From positions 1-64,000 of the forward strand of contig CAMCXS010000015.1 of assembly GCA_945883495.1 (NCBI GenBank): a DNA stretch of 64,000 bases. Direction: 5' to 3'. The position numbers and the translations under genes are program-made. Below the pieces are notes generated by a model that saw only the letters and a list, made by a program, of their open reading frames with translations, did not search any database and was not told where the DNA came from. How positions within the stretch are numbered: position 1 is the first letter of the stretch; each line of letters starts with the position of its first letter. Of this stretch, positions 45,415-53,546 are shown in pieces. The stretch is from Akkermansia muciniphila (GTDB lineage Bacteria > Verrucomicrobiota > Verrucomicrobiia > Verrucomicrobiales > DEV007).

Positions 45415-48400
45415 TTAAGCAACCAGCCAAGGTGACAAATCGCTCTTGGCGTCGTCCGTCGCGTCGATCCAGTACTTGCGGTTCGTCAGCAGCACGTGGG
45501 CGGAGCCATCTCGAAGGTGGATCTTAAGCCGGAGCGGGGACCGGCCACGATGCCGTTTGGCGATAGCGTGAATCTTCTGGAGGTCGGCCACGGAATCAGT
45601 GGCGCTGTCGAGCACCAAGGTCATCTCCTGAATGGGCGTCTCGACGGTTTGCTTTTCAAACTCAGCCGGATCGAAGGGGATCGGCTCGACGCGATTGATC
45701 TCCTGCACGCTGACGCGCCGCGCGTTGGGATCTTGGCGGTCTGCGGAGATTTGGGCCTTGAACTCGATCACGGTGTTCGTCTTGAGCAACTGGCTGGAGG
45801 AGGCGTAGAGATCGCTCCAGACGGGCAGCTCCAGACTGCCGCTGAAGTCCTCCAGCATGAGGATCGCGAATGGCTTGCTGTCCTTCTTGGAATATTTGAC
45901 CTGCACTTCCTTGATCAGCCCGGCGAACTTTACCGGCGTGCGGCTCTCTGGGAGTCCTTGGATCTGGTTGAGCTTCTTGTAACGGCCCACCTGAAACGAC
46001 TTTTTGTAGGCGTCCAACGGGTGGCCGGTCACATAGAATCCCAGCAGCTCGCGCTCCGCGGCCAATAGTTCTTCCTTGGGCCACTCCGGCACCGGTTCGC
46101 TAACGACCACGGCGGCGGGCTCGGGCGCTCCCACCATTTCGTCCAAGCCAAACAGCGAAAATTGGCCAGCCTTGCGATCCCGCTGCGCGCTCGCGGCGGA
46201 AGCAATCGCCGAATCGAGGCGAGCGAACAACCCGGCCCGCGTCTCGCCCAAGAAATCGAAGGCACCCGCACGGACTAAGCTTTCCAGGATCTTCTTGTTG
46301 ACCGTCTTGGAATCGAGACGGTTGCAGAAGTCCTCGACACTCTTGAACGGACCATTGGTCTCGCGCTCCGCGACCGCAAGCTCCATCGCCCCCGCGCCGA
46401 CGTTCTTGATCGCGGCCAAGCCGAAACGGATGCTCACTTTGGGATCGCCCCAACGATCCGCGCCCTCCTCGGGCACGAACTTGAGACCGCTGCGATTCAC
46501 GCAGGGAGGCAAAATCTGAATCCCCATGCGCTGACACTCCGCCACGAAAACCGAGATCTTGTCGGTATTGTTGATTTCGTTGGAGAGCAAACCGGCCATG
46601 AATTCAACCGGAAAATTCGCTTTGAGATACGCGGTCTGATAACTGATGAAACCGTAGGCGGCGGAGTGGGATTTGTTGAAGCCATATTCCGCGAATTTCG
46701 CCAGCGTGTCGAACATCTCGTTCGCCAGCTTGGCGTCGATGTGGTTGACCGCCTGCGCGCCCGCGACGAACTTGGCGCGCTCCTTCTCCATGATCTCGGG
46801 CTTCTTCTTGCCCATCGCCCGGCGGAGCAAGTCAGCCTGTCCGAGCGAGTAACCGGCGATCACGTTGGCGACCCGCTGCACCTGTTCCTGGTAAATGAGA
46901 ATCCCGAACGTCTCCTTCGCGATCTGTTCGTAGAGCGGATGCGGATACTCGACGCTTTCCTTGCCTTTTTTCCGGGCAATATAGGTGTCGATAAACTGCA
47001 TCGGCCCCGGACGATAAATCGCAATCAGGGCGATAATGTCTTCGATATTGCGGACATCGAAGCGTTTGCAGAGATCAACCATCCCGCCAGATTCAAGCTG
47101 GAACACACCGCACGTCTCGCCCTGGTTCAAGAGCTCCATGGTCTTGCGATCGTCCAAGGGAATCGTCGAGTGATCAAAATCCGGGACCCGGCGGTGGATC
47201 AGAGTCACCGCGTCTTGAATCACGGTAAGCGTTTTGAGGCCGAGGAAGTCCATCTTCAGCATGCCGAGCTCCGTGAGCGGCTCCATGGCATACTGGGTCG
47301 TGACTTCACCTTCCTTAGCGCGAGCCAGGGCAATGAAGTCGGTCAAATCCCGGTCGGCAATGACAACACCCGCCGCGTGAACCCCGGTGCCACGCTTGAG
47401 ACCTTCGAGGAAGGTCGCGGCCTCCCAAAGCTGCTTCGTGGCGCTCTCATTTTCGATGGCCTGCTTGAGTTCCGGGTTCTTCTGCCAGGCTTCCGCGAGC
47501 GTGATGTTTAGCTCGTTCGGGATCATCTTGGCGATGCGGTCGCCCTCGCTATAACTAAAGCCCAAGACGCGGCCGACGTCGCGCACCACGCTTTTGGCTC
47601 CCAGGGTGCCAAAGGTGATGATTTGGGAAACCGACGCTTCGCCGTACTTGCGGCGAACATAATCAATGACTTCGGGCCGCCGCGTCTGACAGAAGTCGAC
47701 GTCCACGTCCGGCGGGGAAATCCGTTCCGGGTTGAGGAATCGTTCGAAAATCAAGCCGAAGCGGATGGGACAAATATCCGTAATGCCCAACGCATACGCC
47801 ACCAGACTGCCTGCGGCGGATCCCCGGCCAGGGCCGACGGGAATGCCATGATCCTTGGCCCACTTGATGAAGTCCCAGGTGATCAAGAAATAGGAGATGA
47901 AACCCATCTTCTCCATGATCCCGATCTCATATTCGAGACGTTCCTGGAGCGCCGGGTCCGTCCGCAAACGCTCTTCGCCATAGCGCGACACGAGCCCCTC
48001 TTGGCAAACTCGCCGGAAGTAGGACTCACGCGGCGAACCATCCGGCGCATTGAATTGGGGATACTTGGCGATACTGGTGGCATCCAGCGGGATTTCCAGA
48101 TCGCACATTTCCGCCACCAGCCGCGTGTTCGTCACGGCCTCGGGCAGCTCGCTAAAGAGCCGTTTCATTTCCTCGGCGGTCTTGAAATAGACCTCCGGGG
48201 AATACTTCATCCGGTTCTCTTCGACCTTCAGCTTGTTCGTGCCGATGCAGATGAGAATGTCATGCGGATCATGATCCATCCGGTTGAGGAAGTGGACATC
48301 ATTCGCGGCCACCAGCTTGAGGTCGAACTCCCGGCCAAACTCCACCATCTGACGCGTGCACTTGCGCTGCAGCTCCATCTGGTGATCGTGGATCTCCAGG

Positions 48401-48942
48401 AAAAAGCGGTCCCGGCCAAAGATTTCCAAGAAGCTGCGCAGACTGTTGCGCGCCTCATCGAGCATGTTGTCCCCGATGAACTGGTTGATTTCCCCCTGGA
48501 CGCACCCGCTGAGAACAATCAAGCCTTCTGAATGCTTCGCCAACAGCTCGTGGTCGATCCGGGGTTTTGAATAGAACCCCTCCAGGTGCCCAGCGGAAAC
48601 CAGCTTCGTAAGATTAGCAAACCCGGTGGCGTTTTGCGCCAACACGGTGAGGTGCGACGTTTTGCGCTCTCCGGGTAGCTTCTTGCGAGTGTGCATCGAC
48701 ACTCCCGGCGGGGTCAGGTACATCTCGCACCCGATGATTGGCTTAACCCCTTTTTGCTTCGCTTTTTGGTAAAACTCGATCGCCCCGTAGATATTTCCGT
48801 GGTCGGTCATCGCGACCGCCGGCATCCCAAGTTCCGCCGCCCGCGCCATCAAATCCTTGATCCGCACCGCGCCATCGAGAGTCGAATACTCGGTGTGGAG
48901 GTGCAGGTGGACGAAATCGGAAACGGGCGCAGCATCTGGCAT
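45415..48942 (-). CDS. dnaE: DNA polymerase III alpha subunit
   Basis: The main replicative polymerase, 1175 residues, matching the DnaE1 size. The PHP domain is at about 10-210 (HLHLHTEYSTLDGA, MTDHGN), followed by the C-family polymerase core with metal-binding aspartates in PDVDVDF at about residue 410 and in LKMDFLGL at about 560. GFNKSHSAAYGFISYQTAYLKANFP precedes the helix-hairpin-helix region, and an OB domain lies near the C terminus (KFAGLIKEVQVKYSKK). The start MPDAAPVSDFVHLHLHTEYS has a GGAAGGG just upstream. No dnaQ or other holoenzyme genes are adjacent. Confidence 0.95.
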   Translation of the reverse strand: MPDAAPVSDFVHLHLHTEYSTLDGAVRIKDLMARAAELGMPAVAMTDHGNIYGAIEFYQKAKQKGVKPIIGCEMYLTPPGVSMHTRKKLPGERKTSHLTVLAQNATGFANLTKLVSAGHLEGFYSKPRIDHELLAKHSEGLIVLSGCVQGEINQFIGDNMLDEARNSLRSFLEIFGRDRFFLEIHDHQMELQRKCTRQMVEFGREFDLKLVAANDVHFLNRMDHDPHDILICIGTNKLKVEENRMKYSPEVYFKTAEEMKRLFSELPEAVTNTRLVAEMCDLEIPLDATSIAKYPQFNAPDGSPRESYFRRVCQEGLVSRYGEERLRTDPALQERLEYEIGIMEKMGFISYFLITWDFIKWAKDHGIPVGPGRGSAAGSLVAYALGITDICPIRFGLIFERFLNPERISPPDVDVDFCQTRRPEVIDYVRRKYGEASVSQIITFGTLGAKSVVRDVGRVLGFSYSEGDRIAKMIPNELNITLAEAWQKNPELKQAIENESATKQLWEAATFLEGLKRGTGVHAAGVVIADRDLTDFIALARAKEGEVTTQYAMEPLTELGMLKMDFLGLKTLTVIQDAVTLIHRRVPDFDHSTIPLDDRKTMELLNQGETCGVFQLESGGMVDLCKRFDVRNIEDIIALIAIYRPGPMQFIDTYIARKKGKESVEYPHPLYEQIAKETFGILIYQEQVQRVANVIAGYSLGQADLLRRAMGKKKPEIMEKERAKFVAGAQAVNHIDAKLANEMFDTLAKFAEYGFNKSHSAAYGFISYQTAYLKANFPVEFMAGLLSNEINNTDKISVFVAECQRMGIQILPPCVNRSGLKFVPEEGADRWGDPKVSIRFGLAAIKNVGAGAMELAVAERETNGPFKSVEDFCNRLDSKTVNKKILESLVRAGAFDFLGETRAGLFARLDSAIASAASAQRDRKAGQFSLFGLDEMVGAPEPAAVVVSEPVPEWPKEELLAAERELLGFYVTGHPLDAYKKSFQVGRYKKLNQIQGLPESRTPVKFAGLIKEVQVKYSKKDSKPFAILMLEDFSGSLELPVWSDLYASSSQLLKTNTVIEFKAQISADRQDPNARRVSVQEINRVEPIPFDPAEFEKQTVETPIQEMTLVLDSATDSVADLQKIHAIAKRHRGRSPLRLKIHLRDGSAHVLLTNRKYWIDATDDAKSDLSPWLVA

Positions 48943-49008
48943 CCCTTCCAGAATAGCCGATGCAGGCGCCGGCGCAAGGTCCTGACACGACGGCCAAATC
49001 GCTTCCCG

Positions 49009-49950
49009 TCAGGGCCGTCCAAACATCCCTACCTTCCGCGTCGAGAGAAGCTCAAAGTTCATGCTTTGCTGCACGGGGATTTCGACCATTTCCGCGGAGT
49101 TCGATGGATTCGGAAGGCTCATCGTCATCGTCGTCATCGACATCCCGCTCCGGGGAAATCGGAGCTCTTTGTCGATCGAGATGGCTCCGTTGAGGCGTCC
49201 CTGGCGGATCTGGACGGTAGTGGCGGGCGCTTTGGACCCAGCGGCGGCCGTTTGCAGGTCCGCGTTGATCCCGGCGCCGTACTCGATGACCCCATGCGGG
49301 CGATTCTCCAGCAGTTCGTCCCGGGCGTAGCGGACATCGAACGAAGCGGTCAAGTGTTGCCCGGGCCCCAGAGTGATGTCGCGATCCTGCTTCCAGCTCT
49401 CGCCCAACGCGGCGCCCTTCGCCGGCACCCCAAGGCGAAGCGCGGGAGTGGCGATCTGCTTGAGCTGCTCCGGACCAAACTGCTGCGCCAAGAGGTTGTC
49501 CCCGGTGGAAAACTGCTCCATGCCTTTCGTCGCCACCACTTCCCCCGCTTCGTCTAGCGTCACGGAAAATGATTTGCCTACGAGCGGCCGGAAGGTTTGG
49601 CCGAGCAGGGTTTTGGCAGAGTCGGCCTCGCGTGAGTCGTAGCGCATCTCGACGCCGCCCAGGCGAACATTGATCTTCATGGCCAAGAGCTCGACGGCGA
49701 CATCGCGCAACTTGGAATCCGTTTTGTGGGCTTGGCACACGGATCGGACTTCCAGCTCCACATCCGCCACCTGCTTGGCCTTGGCATCGCCCGAAACGCC
49801 GACCACGGTCTCGGCGTGCTGGGTGCTGCGGAGGACATACTCGCGCCCGGGTTGGTAAGTGGGAGGAAGCAGCGGATCAGCTGCCGAGCCGGAAAGCGGG
49901 ACAGACAAAACGGCCGCCAACACCGCGAAAAGTAAGGGGAAACGCCACAT
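49009..49950 (-). CDS. Secreted protein, DUF6263-like
   Basis: A 313-residue protein with a signal peptide from the ATG of MWRFPLLFAVLAAVLSVPLSG (a further in-frame start adds six residues). The mature part is a repeated beta-rich fold: PPTYQPGREYVLRSTQHAE, DVELEVRSVCQAHKTDSK, PLVGKSFSVTLDEAGEVVATKG and a closing TRKVGMFGRP. This resembles the DUF6263 family of exported proteins of unknown function, but I assign it with caution. It lies between dnaE and PII with its own transcription. Confidence 0.5.
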   Translation of the reverse strand: MWRFPLLFAVLAAVLSVPLSGSAADPLLPPTYQPGREYVLRSTQHAETVVGVSGDAKAKQVADVELEVRSVCQAHKTDSKLRDVAVELLAMKINVRLGGVEMRYDSREADSAKTLLGQTFRPLVGKSFSVTLDEAGEVVATKGMEQFSTGDNLLAQQFGPEQLKQIATPALRLGVPAKGAALGESWKQDRDITLGPGQHLTASFDVRYARDELLENRPHGVIEYGAGINADLQTAAAGSKAPATTVQIRQGRLNGAISIDKELRFPRSGMSMTTMTMSLPNPSNSAEMVEIPVQQSMNFELLSTRKVGMFGRP

Positions 49951-50053
49951 GCGAAAAAGGAGTGTCATCCTACCTCTCTGAGACGAAAAACAGCAACGGA
50001 ATCCTCTGATGGATTCGATGTGGTAAGTAATTTATCAGCCAGGGATCAATTAG

Positions 50054-50542
<489 letters not shown>

Positions 50543-50554
50543 AGTCCGTTGCCT

Positions 50555-50606
50555 GTTCCCGGGTCCGCGCGGCGGAGGGTCGCCCCTAAGCCGCGCACCT
50601 GGGAAC
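50555..50606 (+). terminator. Large hairpin after the PII gene, no T tract
   Basis: GTTCCCGGGTCCGCGCGGC pairs, with a few mismatches, with GCCGCGCACCTGGGAAC across a loop. It may act as a terminator or RNA end stabiliser, but lacks a T run. A dispersed hairpin element follows at 50639. Confidence 0.5.
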
Positions 50607-50638
50607 TTGGCGGTCCGGGCTCCTCCGCCTGAGCCCTC

Positions 50639-50715
50639 GTAGATGCAGGCCGGACATTCTTGTCTGGCCATTTATGTAGTCCATTGAGGTCGCCAGACAG
50701 GAATGTCCGGCCTAC
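50639..50715 (+). repeat. Divergent hairpin element, relative of the 10.8-kb array
   Basis: GGCCGGACATTCTTGTCTGGC and GCCAGACAGGAATGTCCGGCC form nearly perfect inverted ends around a 24-bp middle. The ATTC(C/T)TG(C/T)C(T/C)G motif matches the elements at 809 and 10737-11118, though the middle differs. Flanked by an imperfect duplication of the next gene's end. Confidence 0.7.
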
Positions 50716-50722
50716 GATTTCG

Positions 50723-51769
50723 TTACAACTCGATCCGGGCTCCTCCGCGACTCGCACTCTCGTAGATCGCGTTGATTAGCGCCACTGCTTTGCGCGCTTC
50801 CGTCCCACCGACCGACGGCTCCCGGCCCTCTTGAATCGCTTGGACAACGTCTTCGAAATTGCGTTGGTGCCCCAAGAAGTTGATTGCCTTGGGATCATTC
50901 GCCCCCACCCCGCGGACTTGGCTGCCCTGCATCAGTTCCGCCGTCACCATCTCATCCCACGGAGCCGGTTCCTGGAAGTCCCAAACCCGGAAACGCTCAT
51001 CCGCCAAGAAAGCGGAACCTTTTTCCCCACAGACATGGACTTCAGCGGGATGGCCGGTCGATGACCAACAAGCGGTGGAACATTGGATCACCCCACGCGC
51101 GCCGCTCACGAACTCGACGATCGCCACCGCAGTGTCTTCCACTTCGATGCCGGTGTGGGCGAGGCAAGCGGTCGAGGCGCAAACGGAACGGACGTCGCCG
51201 GCGAGGAAAATGAGCTGATCCACGGTGTGAATTCCTTGATTCATGACCGCGCCGCCGCCATCGAGCGCCCAAGTCCCCCGCCAAGCGCCGGAGTCGTAAT
51301 ATTGCTGCGTGCGATACCACTTCACATAGGCATCGGCCATGGTGATACGGCCGAAGCGGCCTTCATCGACGGCGCGCTTGAACGCGGCGACCGCGGGGGT
51401 GAAGCGACGGTTGAAAATGCCGGAAAGGGTGACGCCGGCTTCGCGGGCCGCCACGATCATTTGGTCGATCCGCTCCGTGGTGACTTCGAGCGGTTTCTCG
51501 ACGATGACGTGTTTGCCAGCGCGGATGGCCGCCAAGGCGGGTTCCAGGTGCGCTCCGGAGGGCGTGGCGATGGTGACGATCTCGAGGTTTGGATCCGCGA
51601 GAAACTCGCCGAGATCACTAAAGGCGCGGCATTCAAGTTCCTTGCCGAGCTCCGCCGCCGCATCGGGCCTGCGACCGTAGACGGAAACGAGTTCGCCGTT
51701 GGCCATGGCGCGGATCGCCTGGGCATGAAACTTGGCGATCATGCCCGCCCCGATAATTCCGAATTTCAT
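50723..51769 (-). CDS. Gfo/Idh/MocA family oxidoreductase
   Basis: A 348-residue NAD(P)-dependent sugar oxidoreductase: Rossmann start MKFGIIGAGMIAKFHAQAI, the EKPL motif (HVIVEKPLEVTTER) and the substrate-binding domain ending in a helix (RKAVALINAIYESA). D-xylose, inositol and glucose-type substrates are typical; none can be chosen. It is the downstream gene of a leftward run from ftsK, 38 bp after the trypsin-fold gene. Its last codons have a diverged duplicate just beyond the stop. Confidence 0.88.
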   Translation of the reverse strand: MKFGIIGAGMIAKFHAQAIRAMANGELVSVYGRRPDAAAELGKELECRAFSDLGEFLADPNLEIVTIATPSGAHLEPALAAIRAGKHVIVEKPLEVTTERIDQMIVAAREAGVTLSGIFNRRFTPAVAAFKRAVDEGRFGRITMADAYVKWYRTQQYYDSGAWRGTWALDGGGAVMNQGIHTVDQLIFLAGDVRSVCASTACLAHTGIEVEDTAVAIVEFVSGARGVIQCSTACWSSTGHPAEVHVCGEKGSAFLADERFRVWDFQEPAPWDEMVTAELMQGSQVRGVGANDPKAINFLGHQRNFEDVVQAIQEGREPSVGGTEARKAVALINAIYESASRGGARIEL

Positions 51770-51807
51770 GGTGCTGCCTTCGGCGATCCCGGAATTCCTT
51801 CAACTGA

Positions 51808-52611
51808 TTATTTGAGACCGGCTTTGCCCTTGGCGAGGTCCGCGAGGGAATTCACCATGCCCGCCGCGAGGGTCCCCAAAACATTGGTGCGCTGGCCACC
51901 GACGATCCGCTGCACGGTGATTCCGGCGAAGCGCCCCTGGGTATCAAACACCGGCACGCCCTGGGAATTTCCAGCGGTGGTAATGTAGAACGTCGATTCC
52001 GGCCGCTTCGAGATGGCGGTGACATAGCCGGGAAGGACGGTCGGAATGTGGCGATAGACGGACGAAGAACGGGAAAGCCCCACCACGGGATCCGCAATGC
52101 TCAGGCCGCCCTCGGTGACTTTCTTGGAAGTATCGACGAAGGCCAACGGCGTTTTGCGCTCGGCCACTTTCTTCGGATCGATCAGGAGGAAGGCGAGATC
52201 CATGTCGAGGTTTTGCTGGATCCGGGTCGCATTGTACTCGGAGCCGTCGGCGAGATTGATCTGGATTTCCGGGAAGCTGGCGTCCGCCTTGGTGACGGTC
52301 ACGAACTCCTCGGTTCCGGCCGCCCGCCCTTTCTGCCCGACCATGCCGACGCTGAGATCGAGGGCGCTGTTGGAAACCACGATCAGACCTCGCGGATGGA
52401 TCACCGTGCCGAGGGTTTGGGTGGGTTGCTCCTGATTGGGAAGGCTGCCTTTGTCGGTCGTGAATTCTATTTCACAACGAGCGGTGACCACGGCCAGGGC
52501 GTCCTGATACGCTTGATAAACGTCCCGGGCCGAGTCCGAAATGGATTGTGCCGAGGCGCCGGAGACGAGCGCCAAAGTGACGAGAACGGGGAAGATGGAC
52601 GATTTACGCAT
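51808..52611 (-). CDS. Secreted trypsin-fold protein, probable pseudoprotease
   Basis: A 267-residue protein with a signal peptide from the ATG of MRKSSIFPVLVTLALVSGASA. It has a trypsin/HtrA-like double beta-barrel pattern: LGTVIHPRGLIVVSNSALD, NLDMDLAFLLID (Asp region, D138) and AGNSQGVPVFD (Ser S216). The expected catalytic histidine in TNAHV is replaced: the segment reads SNSAL, and GNSGG is GNSQG. I therefore predict it is not an active protease but a binding scaffold. It lies between the Gfo and HicB-like genes, transcribed leftward. Confidence 0.65.
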   Translation of the reverse strand: MRKSSIFPVLVTLALVSGASAQSISDSARDVYQAYQDALAVVTARCEIEFTTDKGSLPNQEQPTQTLGTVIHPRGLIVVSNSALDLSVGMVGQKGRAAGTEEFVTVTKADASFPEIQINLADGSEYNATRIQQNLDMDLAFLLIDPKKVAERKTPLAFVDTSKKVTEGGLSIADPVVGLSRSSSVYRHIPTVLPGYVTAISKRPESTFYITTAGNSQGVPVFDTQGRFAGITVQRIVGGQRTNVLGTLAAGMVNSLADLAKGKAGLK

Positions 52612-52643
52612 AAGAAAGGGGGGGCAGGAAAAAGTGAACTCGA

Positions 52644-52829
52644 TCAACTGTCGCGAGAACCGCCCGAGACATGCAGCTCGATGTTTCGCTGCAAGTCCTC
52701 GACGCACGCCTCGCGCGTCGGTCCTTCACCGGTGATCCCGGGATAGCTAGGACAGATGGCGACGAAGCCTCCATCTCCTTGATAAACGATGACGCGGAGT
52801 TCTTCGGAGTCGGACACGGGTTTGGTCAA
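52644..52829 (-). CDS. HicB-like small protein without HicA
   Basis: A 61-residue protein starting at TTG 52829; no in-frame ATG or GTG exists upstream before a stop. It shows the HicB domain: RVIVYQGDGGFVAICPSYPGITGEGPTREACVEDLQRNIEL, with the typical ICPSYPG segment. Normal HicB antitoxins carry a C-terminal HTH or ribbon-helix-helix DNA-binding domain and a HicA RNase partner next door; both are missing here, so it is probably a stand-alone HicB-fold protein. It is 67 bases downstream of the HTH gene. Confidence 0.65.
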   Translation of the reverse strand: MTKPVSDSEELRVIVYQGDGGFVAICPSYPGITGEGPTREACVEDLQRNIELHVSGGSRDS

Positions 52830-52895
52830 GAAATAGGGGGCTCTCTTATGGCCGATCAGACCGGCGGCATCCAGCGAAAATTCACGTCCCGAGCC

Positions 52896-53525
52896 TCAGG
52901 GACGCGGCGGGGCCTCACTGAGCAGGGCATCCAGCTCTGGATTGGGGACCGGAGGACGCAACGGCGCGGAAGGAAGGCTGCCATCGCTCGGCTGGCGTTG
53001 CTTGATCGGATCTTTCGTGACCGGATTTGTCGCCGCAGTCTCTACAGGCAAACCGGACACCTCCTCAAGCTGGGATTCCGGTGTCGCCAACTTAGCTTCG
53101 GCCTGCCCCAACCTTCTACCGAGCAGGAACGCGGTGGGCAACAGAAGCAGCGCCGTGAGGAATAGCAGCGGAACGAGGATCGATTTGACTTGCCGAGGAC
53201 GGTATTCGGGCAGCCCCTTCACGATCGGAATGATCGAGTCCTGAGGCTCCATGCTCATCTTCGGCGCCAGCGGAGCCCCACGGAACGCGGTGATCCCCGG
53301 CTTCGCCATCGCCTCAATTTCGGCTCGGGCATCAACCCCCAGAAAGGTGCTGTAAAGGCCGAGAAAGCTCCGGGCGTAGGCCACACTCGGAAAAACGGAG
53401 TAATCGTCCGCTTCCAAACCGAGGATCTGTGCTTCCGTGATCCGCGTGGCGTGACAGACATCACTCACCGAGTTGCCTCGGCCCAGGCGGGCATCCTTGA
53501 GCTTGTTTCCGATCGAATCCGACAT
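52896..53525 (-). CDS. RodZ-like membrane HTH protein
   Basis: A 209-residue protein. Residues about 5-70 form a Cro/RodZ-type HTH (IGNKLKDARLGRGNSVSDVCHATRITEAQILGLEADDYSVFPSVAYARSFLGLYSTFLGV, the latter part shared with RodZ). A transmembrane helix lies at about 115-135, and a short Pro-rich C-terminal tail faces the outside. RodZ links MreB to the cell wall, but this protein lacks the beta-rich C-terminal domain, so I call it RodZ-like. It starts 21 bp after the ftsK stop, in the same direction. Confidence 0.75.
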   Translation of the reverse strand: MSDSIGNKLKDARLGRGNSVSDVCHATRITEAQILGLEADDYSVFPSVAYARSFLGLYSTFLGVDARAEIEAMAKPGITAFRGAPLAPKMSMEPQDSIIPIVKGLPEYRPRQVKSILVPLLFLTALLLLPTAFLLGRRLGQAEAKLATPESQLEEVSGLPVETAATNPVTKDPIKQRQPSDGSLPSAPLRPPVPNPELDALLSEAPPRP

Positions 53526-53546
53526 CCGGGTGGCGTGAGGCCTACC

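Noticed and set aside
52600-52900. HicAB toxin-antitoxin pair
   Set aside because: No HicA-like frame on either strand beside the HicB-like gene.
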